A DNA stretch of 40,545 nt from Caulobacter sp. AP07 (lineage in GTDB: Bacteria > Pseudomonadota > Alphaproteobacteria > Caulobacterales > Caulobacteraceae): positions 1 through 40,545 of the forward strand of contig NZ_AKKF01000200.1 of assembly GCF_000281955.1 (NCBI RefSeq). The letters are read 5' to 3'. Shown here one piece after another: positions 29,849-38,218 of this stretch (the stretch's first letter is position 1; every line of letters begins with the position of its first letter). Both the position numbers and the translations under genes were made by a program. The notes under the pieces were generated by a model, which had not been told where the DNA came from, searched no databases, and saw only the letters and a list, made by a program, of their open reading frames with translations.

Positions 29849-30883
29849 CTAGACCGGCGGCGGATTGACCGCCTTGAATCCCCCTTCGCGCCAATAGGGA
29901 TAGTGGGGATAGGCCGGGGTCACGGCGCTGGCGGCGTCGAGGCGAGCGACCTGTTCGGGGGACAGGGTCCAGCCGACCGCGCCGAGGTTCTGGCGCAGTT
30001 GCGCCTCGTCGCGAGCCCCGACGATCACGCTGGAGACGGTGGGCCGGCGCAGCAGCCAGTTGATGGCGATCTGCGGCAGGGTCTTGCCGGTCTCGGCGGC
30101 GATCGCGTCCAGGGCGTCGACCACGGCGTACAGCTTTTCGTCATCGACCGGCGGGCCGATGTCGGCGGTCTCGTGCAGGCGGCTGACGGCGGGCAGGGGC
30201 TGGCCGCGACGGATCTTGCCGGTCAGCCGGCCCCAGCCCAGCGGGCTCCAGACCATGGCCCCGACGCCCTGGTCGATCCCCAGCGGCATCAGTTCGTGCT
30301 CGTAGTCGCGGCCGACCAGCGAATAATAGGCCTGGTTGGCCACATAGCGCGGCCAGCCGTGACGGTCGGCGGCGGCCAGCGACTTCATCAGCTGCCAGCC
30401 GGAGAAGTTGGACGCGCCGACATAGAGCACCTTGCCGGCCCGAACGAGGTCGTCCAGCGCCGACAGCACCTCCTCCACCGGCGTGAAGGCGTCGAAGGCG
30501 TGCAGTTGCAGCAGGTCGATGCGGTCGGTGCGCAGGCGCTTGAGCGCCGCCTCGACGCCGCGCGTCAGGCGTAGGCGCGAGGTTCCGGCGTCCAGCGGCC
30601 CGTCGCCCATCGGCAGGCCCAGCTTGGTGGAGATCAGCGCCTGGTCGCGGCGGCCTTGCAGGGCCTCGCCGAGGATCTCTTCCGAGGCGCCGTTCGAATA
30701 GACGTCGGCGGTGTCGAACAGGGTGACCCCGGCCTCCAGGCAGATGTCGATCAACCGCCGGGCCTGGGCGACGTCGGTGTCGCCCCAGGCGCTGAACAGC
30801 GGGCCCTGGCCGCCGAAGGTGCCGGCGCCGAAGCTGAGGGCGGGGACCCGAAGGCCCGATTTTCCGAGTTGGCGGTATTCCAT
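29849..30883 (-). CDS. Aldo/keto reductase
   Basis: A 344-residue NADPH-dependent aldo/keto reductase with the full catalytic tetrad: Asp57 and Tyr62 in FDTADVYSNG, Lys87 in ISTKLGL and His128 in LLQLHAFD. The C-terminal cofactor region SSVIVGARDEAQLRQNL is present. It probably reduces aldehydes or ketones in the cytosol. The start at 30883 has AGGAG nine bases upstream. It follows the MFS transporter by 17 bp and is surely co-transcribed with it; a LysR regulator diverges upstream. Such trios often handle a toxic carbonyl compound or an antibiotic. Confidence 0.93.
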   Translation of the reverse strand: MEYRQLGKSGLRVPALSFGAGTFGGQGPLFSAWGDTDVAQARRLIDICLEAGVTLFDTADVYSNGASEEILGEALQGRRDQALISTKLGLPMGDGPLDAGTSRLRLTRGVEAALKRLRTDRIDLLQLHAFDAFTPVEEVLSALDDLVRAGKVLYVGASNFSGWQLMKSLAAADRHGWPRYVANQAYYSLVGRDYEHELMPLGIDQGVGAMVWSPLGWGRLTGKIRRGQPLPAVSRLHETADIGPPVDDEKLYAVVDALDAIAAETGKTLPQIAINWLLRRPTVSSVIVGARDEAQLRQNLGAVGWTLSPEQVARLDAASAVTPAYPHYPYWREGGFKAVNPPPV

Positions 30884-30900
30884 GACCAGATCTCCTTTGG

Positions 30901-32067
30901 TCAGACGGCGACGCGCGGCGCGCGGCGCTCGAGGGAAAGGCTCAACGCCGCCAGCCCCAGGGCCGACAATGGCACGACGGCGGCGATCAGGGGCACGGCG
31001 GACAGGCCGGGTCCATGGGCGATCACCGCCCCGCCCAGCCAGGCGCCGAAGGCGTTGCCGAGGTTGAAGGCGGCGATGTTGAGGCTGGAGGCCAGGCCCT
31101 GGCCCGCGCCGCCGGCCTGCTGCAGCACCCGCATCTGCAGCGGCGCGACGGTGGCGAAGGCGGCCGCGCCGAGCAGGAAGGCGGCGATCACCGCCCCGAC
31201 CCGGTCGTGGAAGCCGAAGGCCGAGGCCGCCATCACCAGGGTCAGCAGGCCCAGCGATCCCAGCAGGGCCGGGGCCAGGGCCTTGTCGGCCCAGCGCCCG
31301 CCGACCAGGTTGCCGCCGACCAGGCCGGCCCCGAACACCAGCAGGATGGGCGACACCGCTGCCTTGGAGAAGCCGGCCAGTTCGGTGAGAATCGGCTGGA
31401 TGTAGGTGAAGACCGCGAACACGCCGCCGAAGCCCAGGACGGTCATCAGCAGGCCCATCTGCACCTGCGGCCGGGCCAGCACCGTGAACTCCTCGCGCAG
31501 CGGGCCGGGTTCGGCGACGTCGTTGTCGCGCGGGACCAGGGCGGCCAGCACCACGAAGGCGACCAGGCCGATCGCGCCCACCGCCCAGAAGGTGGAGCGC
31601 CAGCCGAAGGCCAGGCCCAGCCACGAGCCGAACGGCACGCCCAGCAGGGTGGCCAGGGTCAGGCCGGTGAACATGATGGCGATGGCCGAGGCCTTGCGCT
31701 GCGGCGCGACCAGGCTCATCGCCACCAGCGACCCGACCCCGAAGAAGGTCCCGTGAGCCAGGGCGGTGACGATCCGCGCCGCCATCAGCAGGCCGTAGCT
31801 CGGGGCCAGGGCGGCGGCGACGTTGCCGACGGTGAAGATCGCCATCAGCACCAGCAGGGTGGTCTTGCGGGGCAGGCGGCGGGTGGCGATGGTCAGGATC
31901 GGCGCGCCGACGAAGACGCCCAGCGCGTAGCCGGTCATCAGCAGGCCGGCCTTGGGGATCGAGACGCCGAGATCGGCCGAGACCTGCAGCAGCAGGCCCA
32001 TGATCACGAATTCGGTGACGCCGATGCCGAAGGCGCCGACGGTCAGGGCATAGAGGGCGAGGGGCAA
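30901..32067 (-). CDS. MFS exporter, DHA1 (AraJ/PbuE-like) family
   Basis: A 388-residue major facilitator with twelve hydrophobic segments. The N-terminus GAFGIGVTEFVIMGLL and the loop IATRRLPRKTTLL after helix 2 are typical of the DHA1 drug/sugar efflux group that includes AraJ, YdhP and PbuE. It should export a small compound by proton antiport across the inner membrane. The start is a TTG at 32067 with GGAG about 9 bp upstream; no ATG fits. It is the first gene of a two-gene operon with the aldo/keto reductase and shares a 100-bp divergent control region with the LysR gene. Confidence 0.9.
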   Translation of the reverse strand: MPLALYALTVGAFGIGVTEFVIMGLLLQVSADLGVSIPKAGLLMTGYALGVFVGAPILTIATRRLPRKTTLLVLMAIFTVGNVAAALAPSYGLLMAARIVTALAHGTFFGVGSLVAMSLVAPQRKASAIAIMFTGLTLATLLGVPFGSWLGLAFGWRSTFWAVGAIGLVAFVVLAALVPRDNDVAEPGPLREEFTVLARPQVQMGLLMTVLGFGGVFAVFTYIQPILTELAGFSKAAVSPILLVFGAGLVGGNLVGGRWADKALAPALLGSLGLLTLVMAASAFGFHDRVGAVIAAFLLGAAAFATVAPLQMRVLQQAGGAGQGLASSLNIAAFNLGNAFGAWLGGAVIAHGPGLSAVPLIAAVVPLSALGLAALSLSLERRAPRVAV

Positions 32068-32116
32068 GGGAGGGCTCCGCTGGCGATGTCGAGCCGCGAA
32101 GATGGCGCCGCCGCGC

Positions 32117-32157
32117 CCTGTGAATTAGACTGGCGGAAAGATGCACACCTGTGAGTT
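32117..32157. promoter_or_regulatory. Direct repeat CCTGTGA(A/G)TT in the MFS/LysR control region
   Basis: CCTGTGAATT (32117-32126) and CCTGTGAGTT (32148-32157) are spaced 31 bp start to start, close to three helical turns, so a protein could bind both on one DNA face. They lie between the divergent MFS and LysR genes. Binding by that LysR protein is inference. Confidence 0.4.
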
Positions 32158-32167
32158 CGGATCATAG

Positions 32168-33097
32168 ATGGCCCGACTGGACGTCAATCGCTCCGGCGAA
32201 ATGGAAGTCTTCGCCCGCGCGGTGGAGCTGGGCGGCTTCTCGCCGGCCGCGCGGGCCCTGAAGATGACGCCGTCGGCGGTCAGCAAGCTGATCAGTCGGC
32301 TGGAAACCCGTCTGGGCGCCCGGCTGCTCAACCGCTCGACCCGCAAGCTGCTGCTGACCGCCGAGGGCGAGGCGTTCCACGAACGGGCCCTGCGGGTGCT
32401 GGCCGACATCGACGAGGCCGAGTGCGCGGTCGCCGCCAGCCAGGCCCCGCGCGGCCGGGTGCGGATCAATTCCAACGTGCCGTTCGGCCTGCACCACCTG
32501 CTGCCGCTGGTCCCGCGCTTTTCCGCCGCCTATCCCCAGGTCACGCTGGACATCGTGCTCAGCGACACGGTCGTCGACCTGATGGACGCCCGCACCGACG
32601 TGGCCATCCGCGTCGGACCGATGCGCGCCTCGCAACTGATGGCCCGCAAGCTGGGCGAAAGCCCCATGGCGGTGGTGGCTTCCCCCGCCTACCTGGCCCG
32701 CCACGGGGCGCCGAAGACGCCGCGCGACCTGGCCGGCCACAACTGCATCGGCTTCAACTTCGCCCGCCATTGCGACAAGTGGCCGTTCGTTTTCGAGGGC
32801 GAGCGGCTGTCGCTGCCGATCCACGGCGACGCCACCGCCGGCGATGGCGAGACCTCGCGCCAGCTGGTGCTGGTCGGCCAGGGCCTGGCCCGACTGTCGC
32901 ACTTCCACATCGGCGGCGACATCGCCGCCGGCCGGCTGGTCCCAGTGCTGGAGGCCTGCAATCCCGGCGACGTCGAGGAGATCCACGCCGTCTATGTCGG
33001 CCACGGCGGTCAACTGCCGATGCGGGTGCGGGCGGTGATCGACTTCCTGGTCAAGGAGGTCGACCTGACCCGGCCGCCGGCGATCGCCGTCCTCTAG
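32168..33097 (+). CDS. LysR-family regulator of the MFS/aldo-keto reductase operon
   Basis: A 309-residue LysR-type regulator. The N-terminal winged helix covers residues 10-68 (FARAVELGGFSPAARALKMTPSAVSKLISRLE, abbreviated pattern: AARAL, SAVSKLI, LE-RLGARLL). A substrate-binding domain from about 95 follows, of the CrgA/AaeR-like group that responds to aromatic or electrophilic compounds. It diverges from the MFS gene across 100 bp, so it most likely controls that operon and itself. The alpha/beta hydrolase on its right is convergent, with 16 bp between the genes. Confidence 0.92.
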   Translation: MARLDVNRSGEMEVFARAVELGGFSPAARALKMTPSAVSKLISRLETRLGARLLNRSTRKLLLTAEGEAFHERALRVLADIDEAECAVAASQAPRGRVRINSNVPFGLHHLLPLVPRFSAAYPQVTLDIVLSDTVVDLMDARTDVAIRVGPMRASQLMARKLGESPMAVVASPAYLARHGAPKTPRDLAGHNCIGFNFARHCDKWPFVFEGERLSLPIHGDATAGDGETSRQLVLVGQGLARLSHFHIGGDIAAGRLVPVLEACNPGDVEEIHAVYVGHGGQLPMRVRAVIDFLVKEVDLTRPPAIAVL

Positions 33098-33113
33098 GCG
33101 AACGCCGGGCCGC

Positions 33114-34031
33114 TCAGACCGGCTTGTCGAGGAAGGCCCGCACCAGGGCCACCGTCGCCTTGGGGTTCTCCTCCATGATCCAGTGGCCGGAGTCCGGCAC
33201 CACCCCGGTTTCGACATTGCTGGCCGCGAAGGTCATCACCTGGCCCATGGTCGTGCCGAACGACTTCTCGCCGCCAAGACCGAGCACCGGCATGGCCAGC
33301 TTGCCCTGGGCGAGGAAGGCCTTGTTGTCGACGGCGTCCTGGTCGAAGGCCGCGAACTGGGCGAAGCCCGAATGCATGGCGCCGGGCTGGGCGTAGAGCG
33401 TGGCGTAGTGCTGGCGCGAGGCCTCGGTGAACCGGGCCGGGGTGGCCGAGAACTCGTTCCAGAAGCGGTCGAGATAGATCCGCTCGCGGCCGGCCACCAA
33501 GCGCTCCATGTCGGGGCCGCCGAACCTGAAATGCCACAGCAGCGGGTTCTTGAGGATCTCGTCCCACGGCCCGACGCCGGGCAGCGGCGCGTCGATCAGC
33601 ACGAAGCGGGTGACGCGGTCGCGGTGCTCGGCGGCGAAGGCGTAGCCGACCATGTTGCCGATGTCGTGGGTGACCAGGTCGGTCTTGCCGATCTTCAGGG
33701 CGTCCAGCACCCCGGCCACGTCGCCGCCTTGCGTCTTCTTGTCGAAGCCGCCGGCCGGCTTGGAGGACAGCCCCATGCCGCGCAGGTCGGGCACGACGAC
33801 GGTGTGGTCACGGGCCAGGTCGGTGGCCAGCGCGCCCCACATGTCGCCGGTCTCGCCATAGCCGTGCAGCAGGACCACCGCCGGCCCGTGGCCGCCGACC
33901 CGGACATGGATCGTCGTCCCGTTGGTGGTGATCTCCTGGGTGCGGAAATCCTTGGGAAAGGGCGCGATCTGCGCGAGGGCTGGCGAGCCCAGCCACAGCA
34001 CCGCGAACGCCAGGGCGATCGATCTGAACAT
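33114..34031 (-). CDS. Exported alpha/beta hydrolase (epoxide hydrolase/dehalogenase type)
   Basis: A 305-residue alpha/beta hydrolase with a signal peptide (1-20, cleavage after LALA/ALA-Q). The oxyanion loop is HGYGET (56-61), and the nucleophile elbow THDIGNMVG carries Asp123 instead of Ser, as in epoxide hydrolases and haloalkane or fluoroacetate dehalogenases. His283 in SGHW completes the site. It should therefore hydrolyse epoxides or carbon-halogen bonds through an ester intermediate, in the periplasm. It is a lone gene. An epoxide-hydrolase assignment is likelier than dehalogenase, but the sequence alone cannot separate them. Confidence 0.9.
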   Translation of the reverse strand: MFRSIALAFAVLWLGSPALAQIAPFPKDFRTQEITTNGTTIHVRVGGHGPAVVLLHGYGETGDMWGALATDLARDHTVVVPDLRGMGLSSKPAGGFDKKTQGGDVAGVLDALKIGKTDLVTHDIGNMVGYAFAAEHRDRVTRFVLIDAPLPGVGPWDEILKNPLLWHFRFGGPDMERLVAGRERIYLDRFWNEFSATPARFTEASRQHYATLYAQPGAMHSGFAQFAAFDQDAVDNKAFLAQGKLAMPVLGLGGEKSFGTTMGQVMTFAASNVETGVVPDSGHWIMEENPKATVALVRAFLDKPV

Positions 34032-34239
34032 GGGCAGTCTCCGACAGGGCTCGAGAGGATCTGGCTCTGGTCCTGCGCACTGGCGCCCCGCGCCCGCGCG
34101 CCGTCAAGCACGGGGCGCCGATCGGGCAAAGGATTGAGCGGGTTCCTGAAAACCGCGGCCGATCCGAACAAGAACCAGGGTCCGCGGAATCCTGCCGTCC
34201 TTATCGCTTGCCTGACCCCGTGCGCCGCGCGATGAACTC

Positions 34240-34260
34240 CTACTCATTATGTAGGGTTTA
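34240..34260. promoter_or_regulatory. LysR-type box upstream of the FAD/NAD(P) gene
   Basis: CTACTCATTATGTAG (34240-34254) fits T-N11-A with CTA/TAG ends and is followed by GGTTTA. The stretch CTACTCATTATGTAGGGTTT matches the site at 36488-36507 in 15 of 20 positions, including a block GTAGGGTTT. It ends seven bases before the GTG start, so that gene may be leaderless or the site may overlap its promoter. Confidence 0.6.
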
Positions 34261-34266
34261 GTCGTC

Positions 34267-35637
34267 GTGAGTTCCTCCCCGCCCGTGATCGCCGTGATCG
34301 GCGCCGGCTTCAGCGGCGTCATGACCGCCCTGCACCTGCTGCGCCAGCCGTGGCCGGTGAAGGTGGTGCTGGTCGAGCGGCGCGGTCCGATCGGGCTCGG
34401 CGCGGCCTATGCGACCGACGACCCGGCCCATCGCCTCAATGTGCGGGCCGGCAACATGAGCGCCTGGCCGGACCGGCCCGACGACTTCGTGGACTGGCTG
34501 GCCGGCCGGGGTCGCGAGGTCGGTCCGGGCGGGTTCGCGACGCGCGGCGACTATGGGCGCTATCTGCAAGGCCTGCTGACGGCGTTGGCCGAGGGCCCGG
34601 CCGCCGTCGGCCGCCTGGTGATCACGCCCGACGAGATCACCGCGATCACCCGCGCCGGCCAGGGCTGGACCCTGACCTGCGGCATGGGCCGCGCGTTCGA
34701 GGCCGACGCCGTGGTCCTGGCCCTGGGCAATCCGCCGCCTCGCCCGCCCGAGGCGATCGGCGCCGACCTGGCCGGCTCGCGCGCCTATGTCGCCGACCCC
34801 TGGCGCTGGGACCCGGCCGCCCTGCCGCCCGGCGAGGGTCCGATCCTGGTGCTGGGAACCGGCCTGACCATGATCGACGCGGCCCTGTCCCTGGCCCGCA
34901 CCGCGCCCGGACGGCCGCTGATCGCCCTGTCGCGCCGAGGGCTGACCCCGCGCGAACACCAGGGCGCCCCGCCTTCGCCCTTGCCGGACCCGCCTTCGCC
35001 GTCCCTGACCCCGGCCGGCGCGCTGGCCTGGCTGCGGACGGCCACGGAACGTCACGGCTGGCGCACGGCGATCGACGCCCTGCGGCCGGCGACCCAGGCG
35101 CTGTGGCGCGGCTGGAGCGTCCGCCAGCGCGGCGCCTTCCTGCGCCATGGCCGGGCGTTCTGGGACGTTCACCGCCACCGGCTGTCGCCGCAGGTCGCCG
35201 AGCAGGCGGCCTTGATGCGGGCGGAAGGCGGGCTGCGGATCCTCGCGGGGAAACTGGAACGCGTGGACTTCCTGGAGGGCCAGGGGATCGACGTGGCGTG
35301 GCGGCCGCGCGGAACACGCCAGCAGCGCCGGCTGCGGGCCGACCTGATCGTCAACTGCACCGGTCCCTCGGCCGACGTCGAGCAGTCCGTCGAACCGCTG
35401 ATCGCCTCCCTGGCCGGTCAGGGCCTGATCCGCGCCGATCCGCTGCGCCTGGGTCTGGACGTCGACGCCGGCCATCGGGTGCTCGACGCCCAGGGCCGCG
35501 CGCACCCGACGCTGCTGGCCGTCGGGCCGATCACGCGCGGCGCGCTGTGGGAGATCAACGCCGTGCCCGACATCCGCGTCCAGGCCGCCGAGGCGGCGGA
35601 GGAGGTGCTCAGAGCTCTAGCGCCGCGGCGTGCATGA
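34267..35637 (+). CDS. FAD/NAD(P)-binding protein (NAD_binding_9 type)
   Basis: A 456-residue flavoprotein-like oxidoreductase. The N-terminal FAD motif VIGAGFSG (10-17) is followed by GLGAAYATDDPAHRLNVRAGNMSAWPD, a signature of the FAD-NAD(P)-binding family often labelled hydroxyacylglutathione-hydrolase-like or YdhS-like. A second dinucleotide site, LVLGTGLTMID, occurs near residue 196, and DLIVNCTGPS near 362. The reaction is unknown. It starts at GTG with no Shine-Dalgarno. Its 3' end overlaps the convergent LysR gene by 29 bp, and its upstream region carries the box shared with the ABC operon, so it probably belongs to that regulon. Confidence 0.85.
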   Translation: MSSSPPVIAVIGAGFSGVMTALHLLRQPWPVKVVLVERRGPIGLGAAYATDDPAHRLNVRAGNMSAWPDRPDDFVDWLAGRGREVGPGGFATRGDYGRYLQGLLTALAEGPAAVGRLVITPDEITAITRAGQGWTLTCGMGRAFEADAVVLALGNPPPRPPEAIGADLAGSRAYVADPWRWDPAALPPGEGPILVLGTGLTMIDAALSLARTAPGRPLIALSRRGLTPREHQGAPPSPLPDPPSPSLTPAGALAWLRTATERHGWRTAIDALRPATQALWRGWSVRQRGAFLRHGRAFWDVHRHRLSPQVAEQAALMRAEGGLRILAGKLERVDFLEGQGIDVAWRPRGTRQQRRLRADLIVNCTGPSADVEQSVEPLIASLAGQGLIRADPLRLGLDVDAGHRVLDAQGRAHPTLLAVGPITRGALWEINAVPDIRVQAAEAAEEVLRALAPRRA

Positions 35638-36442
35638 GGTCCGACAGCTTGGCGATCGACGGATGCGGGGCCGGGCCGACCCGGCGCACATAGGCCACCT
35701 GCGGCACCACCGGCAGGCCCGCCTCGATCGGCGTGGTCAGGGGCCGGAACAGCGCCGTGCGGCAGGTGACGGCCAGGCCGGCCTCGACCGCCGCCCGCAG
35801 CGCCGAAAGGCTGGGGGTTTCCAGGGCGACGCGGAAGGGCCGGCCGTCGCGCTCCAGGGCCGTCAGGGCCGCGTCGCGGAACCGGCAGGGCGGCTCCAGG
35901 ATGGCCAGGGGCAGCACCGGCCGCTCGGCCAGTTCGGGATCGCCATGCCAGACCATCGGCGCCACGCGCACGGCGGCGGCGTCCTCCGGCGCGCCCATGC
36001 ACAGCACCACGTCCAACCGGTTGCCGTTCAGCAGGTCCAGCAACTCCGGCGACCCGGCCACCCGCACCTGCAGCTGGACCTCGGGATTGAGCTGGGCGAA
36101 GCGGGCCAGCACGCCGGACAGCAGGGTCTCGGCGAAGTCCTGCACCAGCCCCACCCGCACCGGCCCGACCAGGGCGTCGCCGGTCAGGGCCACCACGGCG
36201 CGGTCGTTGAGGGCCAGGATCTCGCGGGCGTGACCCAGCAGGGCCGTGCCGGAGGGCGTCAGGGTCAGCCGGCGGCCGTCGCGGTGGAACAGCGGTGTCA
36301 GCACCGTCTCCTCCAGACGCTTCATCTGCAGGCTCAGCGCCGACTGGGTGACGAACACCCGCTCGGTCGCCTTCAGCATCGAGCCGGAGTCGACGATGGC
36401 GACGAAGCTGCGCAGCAATTCGGTCGGCAGGTTAGTGGCCAT
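35609..36442 (-). CDS. LysR-family regulator of the ABC-transporter operon
   Basis: A 277-residue LysR-type regulator with a winged helix at residues 8-65 (LLRSFVAIVDSGSMLKATERV, SALSLQMKRLE; only key parts given) and an effector domain beginning VRVGLVQDFAETLLSGVL near 94. This subgroup often sits beside sulfonate, taurine or other small-molecule uptake operons. It diverges from the permease gene, and the gap holds a T-N11-A box (36488-36502). Through a matching box at 34240 it probably also governs the FAD/NAD(P) gene whose end it overlaps. Confidence 0.92.
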   Translation of the reverse strand: MATNLPTELLRSFVAIVDSGSMLKATERVFVTQSALSLQMKRLEETVLTPLFHRDGRRLTLTPSGTALLGHAREILALNDRAVVALTGDALVGPVRVGLVQDFAETLLSGVLARFAQLNPEVQLQVRVAGSPELLDLLNGNRLDVVLCMGAPEDAAAVRVAPMVWHGDPELAERPVLPLAILEPPCRFRDAALTALERDGRPFRVALETPSLSALRAAVEAGLAVTCRTALFRPLTTPIEAGLPVVPQVAYVRRVGPAPHPSIAKLSDLMHAAALEL

Positions 36443-36487
36443 GAGGCATGCCTATAAGAAACTCTGATATGACCCCTGAGGATAAGT

Positions 36488-36507
36488 CTATTGATCCAGT
36501 AGGGTTT
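36488..36507. promoter_or_regulatory. LysR-type box upstream of the ABC operon
   Basis: CTATTGATCCAGTAG (36488-36502) is symmetric at 10 of 15 positions and has the LysR T-N11-A form. With the next bases, GGTTT, it matches the site at 34240-34259. It lies 66 bp before the permease ATG, where an activator would be expected. Confidence 0.6.
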
Positions 36508-36572
36508 CAACGCCTTTCTCTGTGGAGCAAAGGCGCTCGCGCCGCAACGGTTCACGGGACGGCACACCCTCA

Positions 36573-37382
36573 ATGTCTCTGGCGGTCACCCACAGAATTT
36601 CTCTAGCGTCGCCATGGTCTTGGCCGCGCTGGTCGAGCGCGCGCTGGCTGTCGCCCGTGGCGCTGCTGCTGCTCTGGGAGCTGGGCTCGCGGCTTGGCGT
36701 GATCCCTGAACGCATCCTGGCGGCGCCCTCGACGGTGGCCGAAACCTTCTGGTCGATGATCGTGTCGGGCGAGCTTCCGGGCAATCTGGCGGTCTCGCTG
36801 GGACGGGCCGCGACCGGGCTTTCCATCGCCCTGGTCGTCGCCGTGACCCTGGGCCTGGTCTCGGGCCTGTCGCGCTGGGGCGAGACGCTGGTCGACCCGC
36901 TGATGCAGATCAAGCGCACCTTGCCCGTCGTCGCCCTGACCCCGCTGTTCATCGTCTGGTTCGGCATCGGCGAGACGCCGAAGATCGCCCTGATCGCCAC
37001 GGCGGCGGTGTTTCCGCTGTATCTCAACCTGTTCGCCGGCATCCGCGGCGTCGACGTGCGGCTGGTCGAGGCGGCGCGCAGCTTCGGCCTGCGCGGCCGC
37101 GAACTGATCCTGAACGTCATCCTGCCCGGGGCCCTGCCGTCGTTCTTCGTCGGCCTGCGCTATTCGCTGAGCATCAGCGTGATCATGCTGGTCATCGCCG
37201 AGCAGATCAACGCCCAGGCGGGCCTGGGCTACCTGATCAACAACGCCCGCGACTTCATGCGCACCGACATCATCGTCGTCTGCCTGCTCGTCTACGCCCT
37301 GCTCGGCCTCGCCGCCGACGCCCTCGTCCGCACGCTGGAGCGCAAGGCGCTGGCGTGGCGGCCCAGCCTCGTGGAGCAATGA
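36573..37382 (+). CDS. ABC transporter permease, SsuC/TauC type
   Basis: A 269-residue inner-membrane permease with about six helices. The EAA loop, VEAARSFGLRGRELILNVILPGALPS in abbreviated form (EAA-like A-R-S-G then ILPGALP), docks the ATPase. The order of conserved stretches (RTLPVVALTPLFIVWFGIGE, AGLGYLI) matches aliphatic sulfonate, taurine and nitrate permeases. Either the ATG at 36573 or a GTG at 36522 could start it; neither has a strong ribosome-binding site, and the ATG leaves a normal cytosolic tail. The ATPase follows at once. A periplasmic binding protein is not in the window and may lie further downstream. Confidence 0.92.
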   Translation: MSLAVTHRISLASPWSWPRWSSARWLSPVALLLLWELGSRLGVIPERILAAPSTVAETFWSMIVSGELPGNLAVSLGRAATGLSIALVVAVTLGLVSGLSRWGETLVDPLMQIKRTLPVVALTPLFIVWFGIGETPKIALIATAAVFPLYLNLFAGIRGVDVRLVEAARSFGLRGRELILNVILPGALPSFFVGLRYSLSISVIMLVIAEQINAQAGLGYLINNARDFMRTDIIVVCLLVYALLGLAADALVRTLERKALAWRPSLVEQ

Positions 37383-37384
37383 CC

Positions 37385-38218
37385 ATGGCCCAGCCCCGTG
37401 TCCGCAACCGGGCCTTCGTCGCGCCTTCGGAAACGTCGGCGTCCGAAACCCCCACCGTCCGACTGAACGGCTTCACCCGCCGGTTCGGCGACAACGTGGT
37501 GATCGACGACCTGGACCTGACCATCGCGCCGGGCGAGTTCGTCGCCCTGCTGGGGGCCAGCGGCTCGGGCAAGACCACCCTGCTGCGCACCCTGGCGGGC
37601 CTGGACCCCGCCGCCGGCCAGGACGTCACCACGCCCGACGCCCGCGCCGTGGTCTTCCAGGACGCCCGCCTGCTGCCGTGGAAGAAGGTCTGGCGCAACG
37701 TCGCGCTGGGCCTGAAGGACAACTCCAAGAAGGGCGGCGACATCCGGGCCCGCGCCGAGGCGGCGTTGAAGGAGGTGGGCCTGGGCCATCGCCTCGACGC
37801 CTGGCCCGCCACCCTGTCCGGCGGCGAGGCCCAGCGCACCGCCCTGGCCCGGGCCCTGGTCCGCGAGCCGGCCCTGCTGCTGCTGGACGAGCCGTTCGCG
37901 GCCGTCGACGCCCTGACCCGGTTGAAGATGCACGAGCTGGTGCTGACGCTGTGGCGCGAGCATCGGCCGGCGGTGCTGCTGGTCACCCACGACGTCGACG
38001 AGGCCATCGCCCTGGCCGACCGGGTGCTGGTGCTCGATCGGGGCAAGATCGCCGCCGAGGAGCGCATCGTCCTGGAGCGTCCGCGCCAGCCCGACGCCCG
38101 TTTCCACGCCATCCGCCGCCGCCTGCTGGGTCATCTGGGCGTCGACACCCCGGCGCCGCAAACCGCGCCGGTGGAGCGGGCCCTGGTCGCCTTCCCGACC
38201 GGCGAGGTGGTGCTTTGA
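37385..38218 (+). CDS. ABC transporter ATPase, SsuB/TauB type
   Basis: A 277-residue ATP-binding subunit. Walker A is GASGSGKT (57-64), the Q-loop Gln92, the signature LSGGE (144-148), Walker B LLLLDEP with Asp168 and Glu169, and the switch His202 in VTHD. It energises the permease upstream. The ATG at 37385 has GGAG eight bases before it, a better spacing than the ATG at 37379 that overlaps the permease stop. The stop codon TGA overlaps the TTG start of the next gene, a sign of translational coupling. The N-terminal 20 residues are less conserved. Confidence 0.93.
   Translation: MAQPRVRNRAFVAPSETSASETPTVRLNGFTRRFGDNVVIDDLDLTIAPGEFVALLGASGSGKTTLLRTLAGLDPAAGQDVTTPDARAVVFQDARLLPWKKVWRNVALGLKDNSKKGGDIRARAEAALKEVGLGHRLDAWPATLSGGEAQRTALARALVREPALLLLDEPFAAVDALTRLKMHELVLTLWREHRPAVLLVTHDVDEAIALADRVLVLDRGKIAAEERIVLERPRQPDARFHAIRRRLLGHLGVDTPAPQTAPVERALVAFPTGEVVL

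Noticed and set aside
30884..32146. Fusion of a long Arg/Pro-rich domain to the aldo/keto reductase
   Set aside because: The upstream part of that frame is a shadow of the MFS gene; the reductase has its own ATG with AGGAG.
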